The notes: generated by a model from the sequence alone, not told the origin. DNA of 13,242 nucleotides from JADHLK01 sp038131695 (GCA_038131695.1 JAYPQA010000019.1:1-13242); one strand, 5' to 3'; shown: positions 6,059-13,210, counted from the first letter of the stretch. Numbers and translations: made by a program.

Positions 6059-6870
6059 CAGCTGGCAAAATGCGGCAGGGATTTTATATCTGTTCCGGCG
6101 GCGCGGCGGGTCTCGGTATAGGACGCAAAAAGCGGGGCAACCGGCTCCGGCTGCCAGTCCAAAAGACCCTTTTGATAGCTGGGGCGGGCTTTTATCCGCT
6201 CAAACCAGCTGGCCAGATGCGGGGTGGCTTCAAAGGGCCAGCCCATCAGGCTGAAGCGGTGAATATTGGGCATCCAGGCAATATCGCTTAAGGAAAAACC
6301 TTCCCCCTCCAGCCAGATCCGCCCATCTGACAAGAGACCGTCAAGATGGCGGAAACCGGCATCGGTGCGGGCCGCCGCCTGGTTGAGCCGATCCGGGTCA
6401 AAGCCGTTCACAAAATCGCGCTTGAACTGGCGCAGCCATTCATTCTGATGGGCTTTTTCAAAAGCCGCCGCCGCTTCTTCGGACATGGGCGGGCGGGCGC
6501 GAAACAAAAATTCATGCGAGAGGATTTTCAAATCCACCTGCGCCGCATCAGCCCGTGCCAGCAAATCCCCGGAATGACCGGCAAAAAGCGGGCTGTCCGG
6601 CCCGGCTATCTGCTGGATGATATCAATGGATTCGATATAGAGATCGCCATTATCGACAAAGGCCGGAACCAGCCCCTTTGGATGGATGCGCTGATAGGCC
6701 GGGCTGGCGTGTTCGTTTTTTTCCAGATCAACCAGATGGCTTTCATAGGCTTTGCCGGTCTCGGCCAGAACAATCCGGCAGCGTTGCGAGCAGCTGGACA
6801 TGGGGGCGTGCCAAAGATGCAGCCCGGTCAGGGATTTCAGCGTTTCATCCTGTGGTTCTATCTGCGGCAT
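6058..6870 (-). CDS. Glutathione S-transferase, reductive-dehalogenase/beta-etherase-like
   Basis: A 270-residue cytosolic GST. The start was placed at the ATG at 6870 because GGGGAGGGAG lies 7 bases upstream; a start at 6897 would put that site inside the gene. The thioredoxin-fold domain (about residues 16-95) has M-S-S-C27-S-Q-R-C31, the H-P-K-G-L-V-P-A loop with cis-Pro69, and E80-S81 for glutathione binding. An all-helical domain follows (about 110-245), with the common D-I-A-W block. A Cys at the active position, rather than Tyr or plain Ser, resembles tetrachlorohydroquinone dehalogenase (PcpC) and related thiol-displacement GSTs. Known roles of such enzymes include dehalogenation, ether cleavage and maleyl isomerisation. 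It is the last gene of the six-gene minus-strand operon, 63 bases after the BKACE gene, and probably handles a side product or thioether step. The substrate is unknown. Confidence 0.82.
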   Translation of the reverse strand: MPQIEPQDETLKSLTGLHLWHAPMSSCSQRCRIVLAETGKAYESHLVDLEKNEHASPAYQRIHPKGLVPAFVDNGDLYIESIDIIQQIAGPDSPLFAGHSGDLLARADAAQVDLKILSHEFLFRARPPMSEEAAAAFEKAHQNEWLRQFKRDFVNGFDPDRLNQAAARTDAGFRHLDGLLSDGRIWLEGEGFSLSDIAWMPNIHRFSLMGWPFEATPHLASWFERIKARPSYQKGLLDWQPEPVAPLFASYTETRRAAGTDIKSLPHFAS

Positions 6871-6887
6871 TCTCTGGCTCCCTCCCC

Positions 6888-6951
6888 AAAAATTCACCCG
6901 GTCAAAATTTTACCCGGTCAAAAATTTACCCAGTCAGAAATTCACCCGGTC
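6888..6951. repeat. Four tandem copies of a 16-bp unit overlapping the BKACE stop codon
   Basis: On the plus strand the units are AAAAATTCACCCGGTC (6888-6903), AAAATTTTACCCGGTC (6904-6919), AAAAATTTACCCAGTC (6920-6935) and AGAAATTCACCCGGTC (6936-6951). The last unit encodes the C-terminal D-R-V-N-F of the BKACE protein, and its stop codon spans the junction with the next unit. The array ends just before the ribosome binding site of the glutathione transferase. Because 16 is not a multiple of three, the recurring TGA at unit junctions falls in all three frames of the transcript. Confidence 0.9.
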
Positions 6952-7866
6952 ACTGCCTTTCAAATCCAGCATCTCGCGCGCCTCATCCGGGCTGGCGACC
7001 TGGCTGCCCAAATCCTCTATGATACGGCGGATTTTTGCAACCTGCTGGGCATTATGTTCGGCCAGCTGGCCGCGCGTGATAAACAGGCTGTCCTCCAGCC
7101 CAACCCGCACATTGCCGCCCAACTGGCTGGCGGTTGTCGCCAGCCCCATCTGGGCCCCGCCCGCGCCCAGCACGGACCAGATATAATTATCCCCAAACAG
7201 GCGGTCAGCCGTGCGCTTCATAAAAATCAGATTATCCACTTCCGGCCCGATACCGCCCAATATACCAAAAATAAACTGGATAAAGACAGGCGGTTTGAAC
7301 AGCCCGCTATCCATGCAGAATTTCAGATTATACAGATGCCCAACATCATAGCATTCATGCTCGAACTTGATCTGGTGCGGGCCCAGCGTTGTGGCAACCT
7401 TTTCAATATCGGCAAAGGTATTGCGGAAAATATAGCTGTCCGAATTGGCGACATACTCCTTTTCCCAGTCAAATTTCCATTCCTCATAGCGCTTGGCCAG
7501 CGGATGAAAGGAAAAATTCATCGACCCCATATTCAGCGAACACATTTCCGGCGAGAAGCCCAAGGCCGGGGCAATCCGGTCCTCAATCGTGGTTTTCAGA
7601 CTGCCGCCGGTCGAGATGTTAATCACTGCCTCACTGGCCTGTTTGATGCGCGGCAGAAAAGCCCCGAAATGATCCGGGTCCAGCGAGACAGACCCATCTT
7701 CCGGGTTGCGCGCATGAAGGTGCAGGATACTGGCCCCGGCCTCAGCCGCCGCAATCGCCTGGCCAGCAATATCATCAGCCCTATAGGGCAGCGCATCCGA
7801 CATTGTGGGTGTGTGAATCGCCCCGGTTACCGCACAGGTAATAATCGTCTTGTTCTGCTTTGCCAT
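6934..7866 (-). CDS. BKACE (beta-keto acid cleavage enzyme, formerly DUF849)
   Basis: A 310-residue TIM-barrel metalloenzyme that condenses a beta-keto acid with acetyl-CoA and splits it into acetoacetate and a new acyl-CoA. The opening I-T-C-A-V-T-G-A (9-16), the zinc pair H49-L-H51-A-R, I-N-I-S-T-G-G (82-88), the F-E-H-E-C-Y-D block (168-174) and V-R-V-G-L-E258 (third metal ligand by homology to Kce) are all present. Length is typical. The best known members cleave 3-keto-5-aminohexanoate or dehydrocarnitine, but the family accepts many substrates and this one cannot be assigned. It follows the hydroxyacyl-dehydrogenase-like gene by 18 bases, a common pairing in which the dehydrogenase makes the beta-keto acid. 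A GGGGG ribosome binding site precedes the ATG. The C-terminus lies in a tandem repeat. Confidence 0.9.
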   Translation of the reverse strand: MAKQNKTIITCAVTGAIHTPTMSDALPYRADDIAGQAIAAAEAGASILHLHARNPEDGSVSLDPDHFGAFLPRIKQASEAVINISTGGSLKTTIEDRIAPALGFSPEMCSLNMGSMNFSFHPLAKRYEEWKFDWEKEYVANSDSYIFRNTFADIEKVATTLGPHQIKFEHECYDVGHLYNLKFCMDSGLFKPPVFIQFIFGILGGIGPEVDNLIFMKRTADRLFGDNYIWSVLGAGGAQMGLATTASQLGGNVRVGLEDSLFITRGQLAEHNAQQVAKIRRIIEDLGSQVASPDEAREMLDLKGSDRVNF

Positions 7867-7884
7867 GACAGCACCCCCTTTTTT

Positions 7885-8823
7885 TCAGTGATTGCCGGTA
7901 TCCCCGCCAGATTCAGATTTTTTCTGCCAGCTGAGCAGATAGTCGGTCATCTGCCGGCGCACCTGCTCCGGCGCGCCCTCTGGCCAGTGGCGAAACCCCT
8001 CGCCGGTTTTCATGCCCAGCTTGCCCGCCGCAACCAGCTGCACCAGATAGTCCGACGGCCCGTCCTGCCGGTCCAAATCGAACAGGACCTGTTGATGAAT
8101 ATCAAGGGTCAGTTCGGTGCCAACCAGATCGGCATTTTCCAGCGGGCCCAGAACCGCCAGACGGCGGCCAAAGCTGGATTTGACCACTTTGTCCACCGCC
8201 TCGGCATCACAGACCCCATTGGCCACCAGCGCAATCGCCTCTCGCCAGAGCGCGTGCTGCAGCCGGTTGCCGATAAAGCCCGGAATATCTTTTTTCACCT
8301 CGACCGCGGTCTTGCCGATACTCTCCAGCAGCGCGATCATCTTTTCTATCGCGGCCGGATCACTCTGCTCAATAGCCACCACCTCCACCAGCGGAATCAA
8401 AAAGGGCGGGTTCCACCAATGGGTTCCCATGGCGCGGCCCTTTTTTGCCAGCGGCTCCATGATTTGGGTGATCGGCATGACCGAGGTATTGGAGGCCAGC
8501 AGGGCTGCGACCGGGGCCGCCTGTTCAATCTCGGCAAACAGCTGCTGCTTGAGGTCCATTTTCTCCGGGGCCGCCTCAAAAACCATCTCAGCTGAGCTGA
8601 CACAATCTGCCAGCGAGCTGGCTTGGCGCACCCGCCCCAGAATATTGGCTATTTCGCCTGTCCCGGCCCCCAATAGCTGCAGGCTCTGGGTGATCCGCTC
8701 CGGCAGGGCCGCCAGCGAGCCAGCCAGCGGGTCCCAGACCGCAACTGCATGGCCGGCACGGGCAAAGCTCAGCGCAATGCCATGACCCATCAGCCCGGCC
8801 CCTATCACCGCTATCTGTGGCAT
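7885..8823 (-). CDS. 3-hydroxyacyl-CoA-dehydrogenase-family NAD-dependent oxidoreductase
   Basis: A 312-residue two-domain dehydrogenase. The Rossmann domain carries G8-A-G-L-M-G13 and the NAD-selecting acidic residue in V-W-D31. A-S-N-T-S (110-114) and the dyad His135 (G-T-H-W-W-N-P-P) with Glu147 (P-L-V-E-V-V) keep the 12-residue spacing of 3-hydroxyacyl-CoA dehydrogenases. The helical domain starts near G-F-I-G-N186-R. Single-domain relatives include 3-hydroxybutyryl-CoA dehydrogenase, L-gulonate dehydrogenase/lambda-crystallin and carnitine dehydrogenase. The small adjacent BKACE suggests it oxidises a free beta-hydroxy acid to the beta-keto acid that BKACE cleaves; this is inference. It starts 13 bases after the SDR stop codon, which overlaps its TAGGAG ribosome binding site, so the two are probably coupled. 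Confidence 0.87.
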   Translation of the reverse strand: MPQIAVIGAGLMGHGIALSFARAGHAVAVWDPLAGSLAALPERITQSLQLLGAGTGEIANILGRVRQASSLADCVSSAEMVFEAAPEKMDLKQQLFAEIEQAAPVAALLASNTSVMPITQIMEPLAKKGRAMGTHWWNPPFLIPLVEVVAIEQSDPAAIEKMIALLESIGKTAVEVKKDIPGFIGNRLQHALWREAIALVANGVCDAEAVDKVVKSSFGRRLAVLGPLENADLVGTELTLDIHQQVLFDLDRQDGPSDYLVQLVAAGKLGMKTGEGFRHWPEGAPEQVRRQMTDYLLSWQKKSESGGDTGNH

Positions 8824-8836
8824 GGCACCTTATCTC

Positions 8837-9652
8837 CTATCCGGCGGTATAGCCGCCATCTGCATAGAGGATATGACCGGTATAGAAATCCGAGGCAGAA
8901 GAGGCCAGAAACAGCAGCGGGCCTGCCAAATCCTCCGGCTCTCCCAGCCGCCCTTTTGGCACCCGCGCCAGAAAGCCGGATCGCACCGCCTTGGCATTGT
9001 CTGTTTCCTCAAACATCCAGGCCGTCAGCGGTGAGCGAAACACCGTCGGGGCAATCGCATTCACCGTGATACCGGTCGGGCCCAGCTCACAGCCCAGCGC
9101 CTTGGTAATCCCGTCCACCGCAGATTTTGACGCACAATAGGCGGTATAGCCAGCCGGATGCCCCAGCAGGCCGCGCGCTGAAGACATCAGCACAATCTTG
9201 CCACCTTGCCCCTGGGCTTTCATTTGCCGGGTCGCGGCGCGGGCGCACAGCCAGCTCTGCGTCACATTGGCATCCATCACTTTCAGGAAATCCGCCTCCT
9301 GCATTTCGTCAATTTTTGACACGATATTCAGGCCCGATGCGACAACCAGAATATCGAGACTGCCAAAATCCTGCACCGCCAGCGCAACCATCTCATCACA
9401 AGCCTGTTCACTGTCGGGCCTTTTGGTGATTTCGCTCACCTCAGCCCCCAGCGCCCGGCATTCTGCCGCCGTCTCAGCCAGCGCCCCGGCATTGCCGGCG
9501 GCCAGCACCAGCCGCGCCCCGGCCCCGGCCAGCGTGAGCGCAGCCACCCGCCCGAATGCCCCGGATGCGCCGGTGATCAGCGCTGTCTTGCCAGCCACGG
9601 CAAAGAGCGCGGACGGGTTGGCAAAGGCTGAATTATCCGCAGATTGTGACAT
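8837..9652 (-). CDS. SDR-family oxidoreductase
   Basis: A 271-residue classical short-chain dehydrogenase/reductase. The nucleotide-binding loop is T-G-A-S-G-A-F-G (27-34). The catalytic Ser158 (M-S-S-A-R-G) and Y172-C-A-S-K176 are intact, and the C-terminal Y-A-D-G-G-Y block completes the fold. The usual N-A-G after the fourth strand reads V-A-S-G here (104-107). A 20-residue N-terminal extension precedes the Rossmann strand. It would oxidise or reduce an alcohol/ketone in the pathway, plausibly ahead of the hydroxyacyl-dehydrogenase-like step; the substrate is unknown. The start is supported by a strong GAGGAGG 7 bases upstream. The gap of 82 bases to the cupin gene is the largest in the operon and contains a 12-bp direct repeat. 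Confidence 0.88.
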   Translation of the reverse strand: MSQSADNSAFANPSALFAVAGKTALITGASGAFGRVAALTLAGAGARLVLAAGNAGALAETAAECRALGAEVSEITKRPDSEQACDEMVALAVQDFGSLDILVVASGLNIVSKIDEMQEADFLKVMDANVTQSWLCARAATRQMKAQGQGGKIVLMSSARGLLGHPAGYTAYCASKSAVDGITKALGCELGPTGITVNAIAPTVFRSPLTAWMFEETDNAKAVRSGFLARVPKGRLGEPEDLAGPLLFLASSASDFYTGHILYADGGYTAG

Positions 9653-9663
9653 GGTTAAACCTC

Positions 9664-9705
9664 CTCTTCTGTCTGGCTGGCTCTGCTGTCCGGCTCTTCT
9701 GTCTG
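9664..9705. repeat. 12-bp direct repeat, 30 bases apart
   Basis: CTCTTCTGTCTG occurs at 9664-9675 and again at 9694-9705, in the 82-base gap between the cupin and SDR genes. It lies in pyrimidine-rich plus-strand sequence, purine-rich in the transcript. It may be chance or a partial duplication; no hairpin or promoter is evident. Confidence 0.4.
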
Positions 9706-9734
9706 TTTGGCCAGCTGGCCCCTGCGTGACCCCT

Positions 9735-10079
9735 TTAGCTGGCAGGCGGATAGGGAAGCACCACCAGCATCACACAGACATGATTGCTGCGATTTTCAAT
9801 GGTTCTCACCTCATCCGGTGCGATGGTGCAGCTGTCATATTTGCCCAGCACCGTCTCCTCACCATCAATGATGACAGTCATTTCCCCTTCCAGCACGATA
9901 TAGACCTTTTCAAAAACCGTGCTGTCCGGGCCGGCCCCGCCACCGGGCAAAAACTGGCTGAGGCCGACCCATTGATTTTCCGGCCCGCCCTCTTCAAACC
10001 CCTGCAACCGCAACCCGGTAACGCCCCAATGATTGGGCGCGTCATAGGGCTGGGCCTCGGCAAATCGTTTCAGCTTCAT
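9735..10079 (-). CDS. Small cupin-fold protein lacking the usual metal-binding histidines
   Basis: A 114-residue single-domain cupin. Both cupin motifs are recognisable: F-L-P-G-G-G-A-G-P (43-51) leading into E57-K-V-Y-I-V-L-E-G-E66-M (motif 1), and the I-A-P-D-E-V-R-T-I-E-N-R block (86-97, motif 2). In motif 1 the normal H-x-H is replaced by D-S-T-V-F-E-K, and in motif 2 the His is Arg92. The only histidines are H17 and H100, so a classical metal site looks absent. The protein may be a non-metal isomerase or hydratase, a ligand binder, or use another ligand set. Its ATG overlaps the cyclase-family stop codon (TGATG across 10077-10081 on the minus strand), tying it tightly to that enzyme. Confidence 0.8.
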   Translation of the reverse strand: MKLKRFAEAQPYDAPNHWGVTGLRLQGFEEGGPENQWVGLSQFLPGGGAGPDSTVFEKVYIVLEGEMTVIIDGEETVLGKYDSCTIAPDEVRTIENRSNHVCVMLVVLPYPPAS

Positions 10080-10918
10080 CAGAAATCCTCTCCGGCTTCG
10101 ATCCGGTAGGACTGGTTCTTGTCCATCATCGCAACCAGACGGATGATACAGCCATCGCCACGATCCCAGTTCCAGGGGAAGAAGGCAAAGGTGCAGCGCT
10201 TGCCGGTTACCGCATCCAAATCACCGCCGACATTTTCAATCCCCAAAATACCATTGGTGAACAGCTTTTGGTGCACCGGCTCCCACTCAGGAAAATCATC
10301 CTTCCAGTCGCGCCCGCCAGACCATTCAAAATATTCCGCTTCCAGATGCGGCAGGATGGGGCCATTGCGCTGCGGGCCGATGGCGGTTGCCAGCGGGTGA
10401 TCATTGGCCTGGGTATCATGGCCCACAACCTTGATCCCCTTTTCCACCATCCAGTCAGCCGCCGAGGGAACCAGACCCGGGCAATAGGGGAAATAGTCGC
10501 CATCCTCATAAACCTTGTGCCAGCCGGTATTGATGATCAGCACATCATTCTTGCGAATCGCATGGCCACACGCCTTTTCCAGATCATCTGCGGTGATCGG
10601 CTCCCATTTCTTTTTCGGGATCGAGACAACCAGACCAGAGCCGAAGAAATGCGGCAGCGGCACCTCATCAATAAAAGGTGTGCCCTGAACCACATGGGCC
10701 GGCGCATCAATATGGGTGGTTACATGCATGGTGGTGGTGATCGTCTGGCTGAGCACGCCGGATTTGGCCATATAATGCTTGCGCTCAATCTGGACATCAC
10801 GGAAATACGGCCAGTTCGGACATTGGAATCCATAGCGGTGACTGAGATTGTAAAACTCAATCCCCATATCGTTATTGGTGTTTTCCTGAAACTCAATCCC
10901 GCGCACTGTGATGGTCAT
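10079..10918 (-). CDS. Cyclase-family (kynurenine-formamidase-like) metal-dependent hydrolase
   Basis: A 279-residue member of the cyclase/formamidase family (PF04199), which hydrolyses amides, cyclic imides, lactams or lactones. The family signature H-x-G-T-H-x-D-x-P-x-H appears as H65-V-T-T-H69-I-D71-A-P-A-H75, with Gly replaced by Thr. A second conserved block is G-H-D-T-Q-A-N-D-H-P (about 185-195), followed by G-I-E-N-V-G-G-D near the C-terminus. It is longer than kynurenine formamidase (about 210 residues) and closer to the larger isatin-hydrolase-like branch. As first gene of the catabolic operon it probably performs the entry hydrolysis. Kynurenine formamidase itself is unlikely because no kynurenine-pathway genes are nearby. 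The start is supported by AGGGAG about 8 bases upstream of the ATG. Confidence 0.85.
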   Translation of the reverse strand: MTITVRGIEFQENTNNDMGIEFYNLSHRYGFQCPNWPYFRDVQIERKHYMAKSGVLSQTITTTMHVTTHIDAPAHVVQGTPFIDEVPLPHFFGSGLVVSIPKKKWEPITADDLEKACGHAIRKNDVLIINTGWHKVYEDGDYFPYCPGLVPSAADWMVEKGIKVVGHDTQANDHPLATAIGPQRNGPILPHLEAEYFEWSGGRDWKDDFPEWEPVHQKLFTNGILGIENVGGDLDAVTGKRCTFAFFPWNWDRGDGCIIRLVAMMDKNQSYRIEAGEDF

Positions 10919-11077
10919 TTTTCAGCTCCCTGGAAAATTATTCGATGATTTCACTTGTATCACTATATGATGATTGTGTATCACATTGCAGTCAAGATGA
11001 ATCATCCCCTCTTTCGATGAAATTCAGGGTTTTGTATCGGATAGCGGGTTTCACACTGCCAGGGAGTGTCAGCCAGA
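10919..11077. promoter_or_regulatory. Divergent promoter/operator region between catabolic operon and iclR
   Basis: An AT-rich 159-base region between two divergent genes. TGTATCAC occurs at 10956-10963 and 10977-10984, exactly 21 bases apart (two helical turns), placing both copies on one DNA face. GATGATT (10969-10975) and AATCATC (11000-11006) form an inverted pair around the second copy, and TTCGATGA occurs at 10941-10948 and 11013-11020. On the minus strand TATAGT (10962-10967) could be a -10 box for the catabolic operon; if so, the direct repeats overlap the promoter. IclR-type regulators commonly bind such intergenic regions and control the divergent operon, so this is the expected operator. 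Hexamers for the iclR promoter are not clear. Confidence 0.55.
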
Positions 11078-11830
11078 ATGAAAAACAAGCCAGCCAGCCA
11101 GCCGATTCAGGTCATTTCGCGGGCCGCCTCTATCTTGCGTGTTCTGGGGGATGATACAGACGGTCTCAGCCTTGGCCAGATTGCCGGGCGGGTCAATTTG
11201 CCCCGCTCTACGGTGCAGCGAATCATCGCCGCCCTCAGCAGCGAGCATCTGGTCTCAGTCGGGCAGCGGGCGGGCCGCATCCAGCTGGGCCCGGCGATAC
11301 GCCATTTGGCTGGCCAGTCGCGCCTGTCTGATCCGGAAATACTGACCACCGCGCTGGCGGCGATTTCCAACCGCACGGGAGAGACGGTTGATCTGGCGAT
11401 TCTGGATGGTAATGCCATGCTGTTCATTGACCAGATTGTGGGTCGCCAGCGCTTGCGGGCCGTTTCTGAAACGGGCGAGCATTTTCCTCTGACCAGCACC
11501 GCCAATGGCAAGGCGACCCTGGCGCTACTGCCAAGGGAGACAGCCCTCAATCTGGCGCGCGCAGAATTGAGTAACTCCGGCAAATTGCAGACCGCCAGGC
11601 TGGCCCGGCTGATTGAAGAGCTGGAGGAAGTCACGCTTGCCGGGCTGGCTTTTGACCGCGGCGAGCATACGGACGGGATTTCGGCAGCCGGCTTTGCCAT
11701 CACCGACAGCAATGGGCGCATCTATGCGATTTCCATCCCGGTTCCCAGCACCCGTTTTGCCGAACGCAAGACTGTGATCACTGAGGTGTTGCTGGAATGG
11801 CGCCAGCGTCTGAACAATCAGATGCAATAG
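11078..11830 (+). CDS. IclR-family transcriptional regulator
   Basis: A 250-residue regulator. A winged helix-turn-helix occupies about residues 10-70 (I-S-R-A-A-S-I-L-R, then S-L-G-Q-I-A...L-P-R-S-T-V-Q-R-I-I), and the IclR effector-binding domain follows (about 80-245), with the typical P-L-T-S-T-A-N-G-K-A block near 145 and A-I-S-I-P-V-P near 222. The ATG at 11078 was preferred over a GTG at 11066 because AGGGAG (11061-11066) lies 11 bases before the ATG but overlaps the GTG. The gene is divergent from the cyclase-led catabolic operon and most likely represses or activates it in response to a pathway substrate or intermediate, probably a small carboxylate as in many IclR proteins. A strong terminator follows the gene. 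Confidence 0.92.
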   Translation: MKNKPASQPIQVISRAASILRVLGDDTDGLSLGQIAGRVNLPRSTVQRIIAALSSEHLVSVGQRAGRIQLGPAIRHLAGQSRLSDPEILTTALAAISNRTGETVDLAILDGNAMLFIDQIVGRQRLRAVSETGEHFPLTSTANGKATLALLPRETALNLARAELSNSGKLQTARLARLIEELEEVTLAGLAFDRGEHTDGISAAGFAITDSNGRIYAISIPVPSTRFAERKTVITEVLLEWRQRLNNQMQ

Positions 11831-11875
11831 CCTGCAGCCTGTCAGACAGGCCAGTGCGCTTGCCCGCAAGCCATG

Positions 11876-11919
11876 AAAAAACCTGCACCCGCCGCTGGCC
11901 GGTGCAGGTCTGTTTTTTC
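11876..11919. terminator. Bidirectional intrinsic terminator
   Basis: ACCTGCACC (11881-11889) pairs perfectly with GGTGCAGGT (11901-11909) around an 11-base loop. A run of six A precedes the stem (11876-11881) and a TGTTTTTTCT tract follows it, so it can stop transcripts from both directions. It lies between the convergent iclR and solute-binding-protein genes. Two further small inverted repeats sit just upstream (11838-11850 and 11858-11871). Confidence 0.88.
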
Positions 11920-11927
11920 TTGCAGGC

Positions 11928-13210
11928 CTAGCTGAGCAGGGCCAGCTCGCCCCCGACCGGAATCTCCGGGGCGTGATCATTGCTGGTAATAACCAGATCC
12001 AGCGCGCCGCCTGATTTCTGCCACTGGCCAGCAACCAACGGTGTCTTGGACACATTCTTGACCGGGCCCTTGGACCAATCAACTGTCCCGACAATCGTCT
12101 TCATGCTGGTGCCTGCGATAGCCTCAACAATCGCAGCCGGGTCTTCCATATCAGCCGTCCGGCCAACCACATCTGCCACCACTTCAAACAGCGCATGGCG
12201 GAACCCAAGCGGCTGCGTCCAGGGCCGGCCCGTTGCGGCGGTATAGCCCTCAGCCAGAGCCCGCGCACTGGTCCCGGTCAGCGAAGAGCTGAACGGATGG
12301 TTGGGCGACCACCAGATTTCAGAAGACAGGCCAACGCCGCGATCGCCCAGACCGGCGACAGTGGACGGGAATAACAGCGCCTTGCCGATGGTCACAATCT
12401 TCGGCTTGAAACCCTGCTGGCCAGATTGTGACCAGAAAGTGCCAAAATCAGGCGGAATCATCACGCCCGTTACAATCTCTGCACCGGCATTTTTGAAGGC
12501 CGTTATGTGGCTGGAGAAATCATCTGTCAGCGGCTGATAGCGGCCGGATCGGTGAAGCGAGAAGCCCGCCCGGCCAACTTTGGAAAGCCCAGCTCGGCAT
12601 CACCCCAGGCATTGCCATCCGCATCATTGGGGAACAGCCCGCCAACATTCTTTGCACCCCTGTCACAATTCCAAAGGACAGGAAGTTGGCGATCACATCT
12701 TCAGACCCCAGAAAGAAATGGTAGCATGTATGGAAGCCTTCTAGCCGGGTTGCCACCACGGCCAAAGAAATAGGGCTGCCAGGGACAGTCTGTGGTGACA
12801 TAGGCACCTCATTCAATTCCGCCTGATCAGAGACCGGGTTGGTCTACGCGTCGGCGTTGCCGCCCCAGCAGAATATCCACCTCATCTTCCAGGATCGGCT
12901 GGCTGGCCACCTCGGCCGGCCCGGGCTTCAGGATTGGACCGGCGCTGTGCTCGGACGATGATCTCGACATCCCAGCTCTTTGCCATTGTTCATCGGGCCG
13001 CCGCTGAACACCTGCGATGCCTTCCACTATAATATAGCCGTCTGCCTCAGCATCAGCCCGGCCTGGCGGGCCAGGTTGCCGGGCTGACATAGCTGTCAAT
13101 AGCTGAAGTGGGGTTTTCGCACTGGGCCCGTGAAAAACCCATAATGGCCGGACTTGCAGGGCACGGCCCCGGTTGCCGCCGCAGACTGGCGACGGTTACC
13201 GCGATGTCAT
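11928..13210 (-). pseudogene. LivK-type ABC transporter solute-binding protein, 5' half with many frameshifts
   Basis: A periplasmic binding protein of the branched-chain amino acid/amide type. The ATG at 13210 has GAGGAGG 7 bases upstream and opens M-T-S-R, then a stop. Joining frames gives a likely leader ending near P-A-I-M-G-F, then conserved pieces in correct order: A-D-G-Y-I-I, F-S-G-G-P-M-N-N-G-K, E-V-A-S-Q...L-E-D-E-V-D, T-N-P-V-S-D-Q-A-E, T-T-D-C-P-W-Q-P-Y-F-F-G-R-G-G-N-P, Y-H-F-F-L-G-S-E-D-V-I-A-N, P-N-D-A-D-G-N-A-W-G-D and G-R-Y-Q-P-L-T-D-D-F. From about 12560 to the TAG at 11928 one frame is intact. The length implied (about 427 codons) is normal. At least ten frame switches and one in-frame TAG lie within roughly 640 bases. 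Conservation between breaks suggests sequencing error rather than decay. The leader resembles a twin-arginine signal but is too damaged to be sure. The transported solute may feed the neighbouring catabolic operon. Confidence 0.8.

Noticed and set aside
6346..8595. A 749-codon plus-strand open frame
   Set aside because: It lies wholly antisense to three well-supported enzymes (GST, BKACE, dehydrogenase), has no ribosome binding site, and its translation resembles no protein family; it arises from the codon bias of the real genes.
6934..8823. Carnitine degradation (carnitine dehydrogenase plus dehydrocarnitine-cleaving BKACE)
   Set aside because: Only the enzyme pair matches; the usual thioesterase and betaine-related genes are absent, and the cyclase, cupin, SDR and GST do not fit that pathway.
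9198..10109. A 303-codon plus-strand open frame
   Set aside because: Antisense to the SDR and cupin genes, whose motifs are intact; the translation is Ser/Ala/Pro-rich and without recognisable domains.
10079..10918. Kynurenine formamidase
   Set aside because: The metal-binding motif fits the wider family, but the protein is longer and no tryptophan-degradation genes are nearby.
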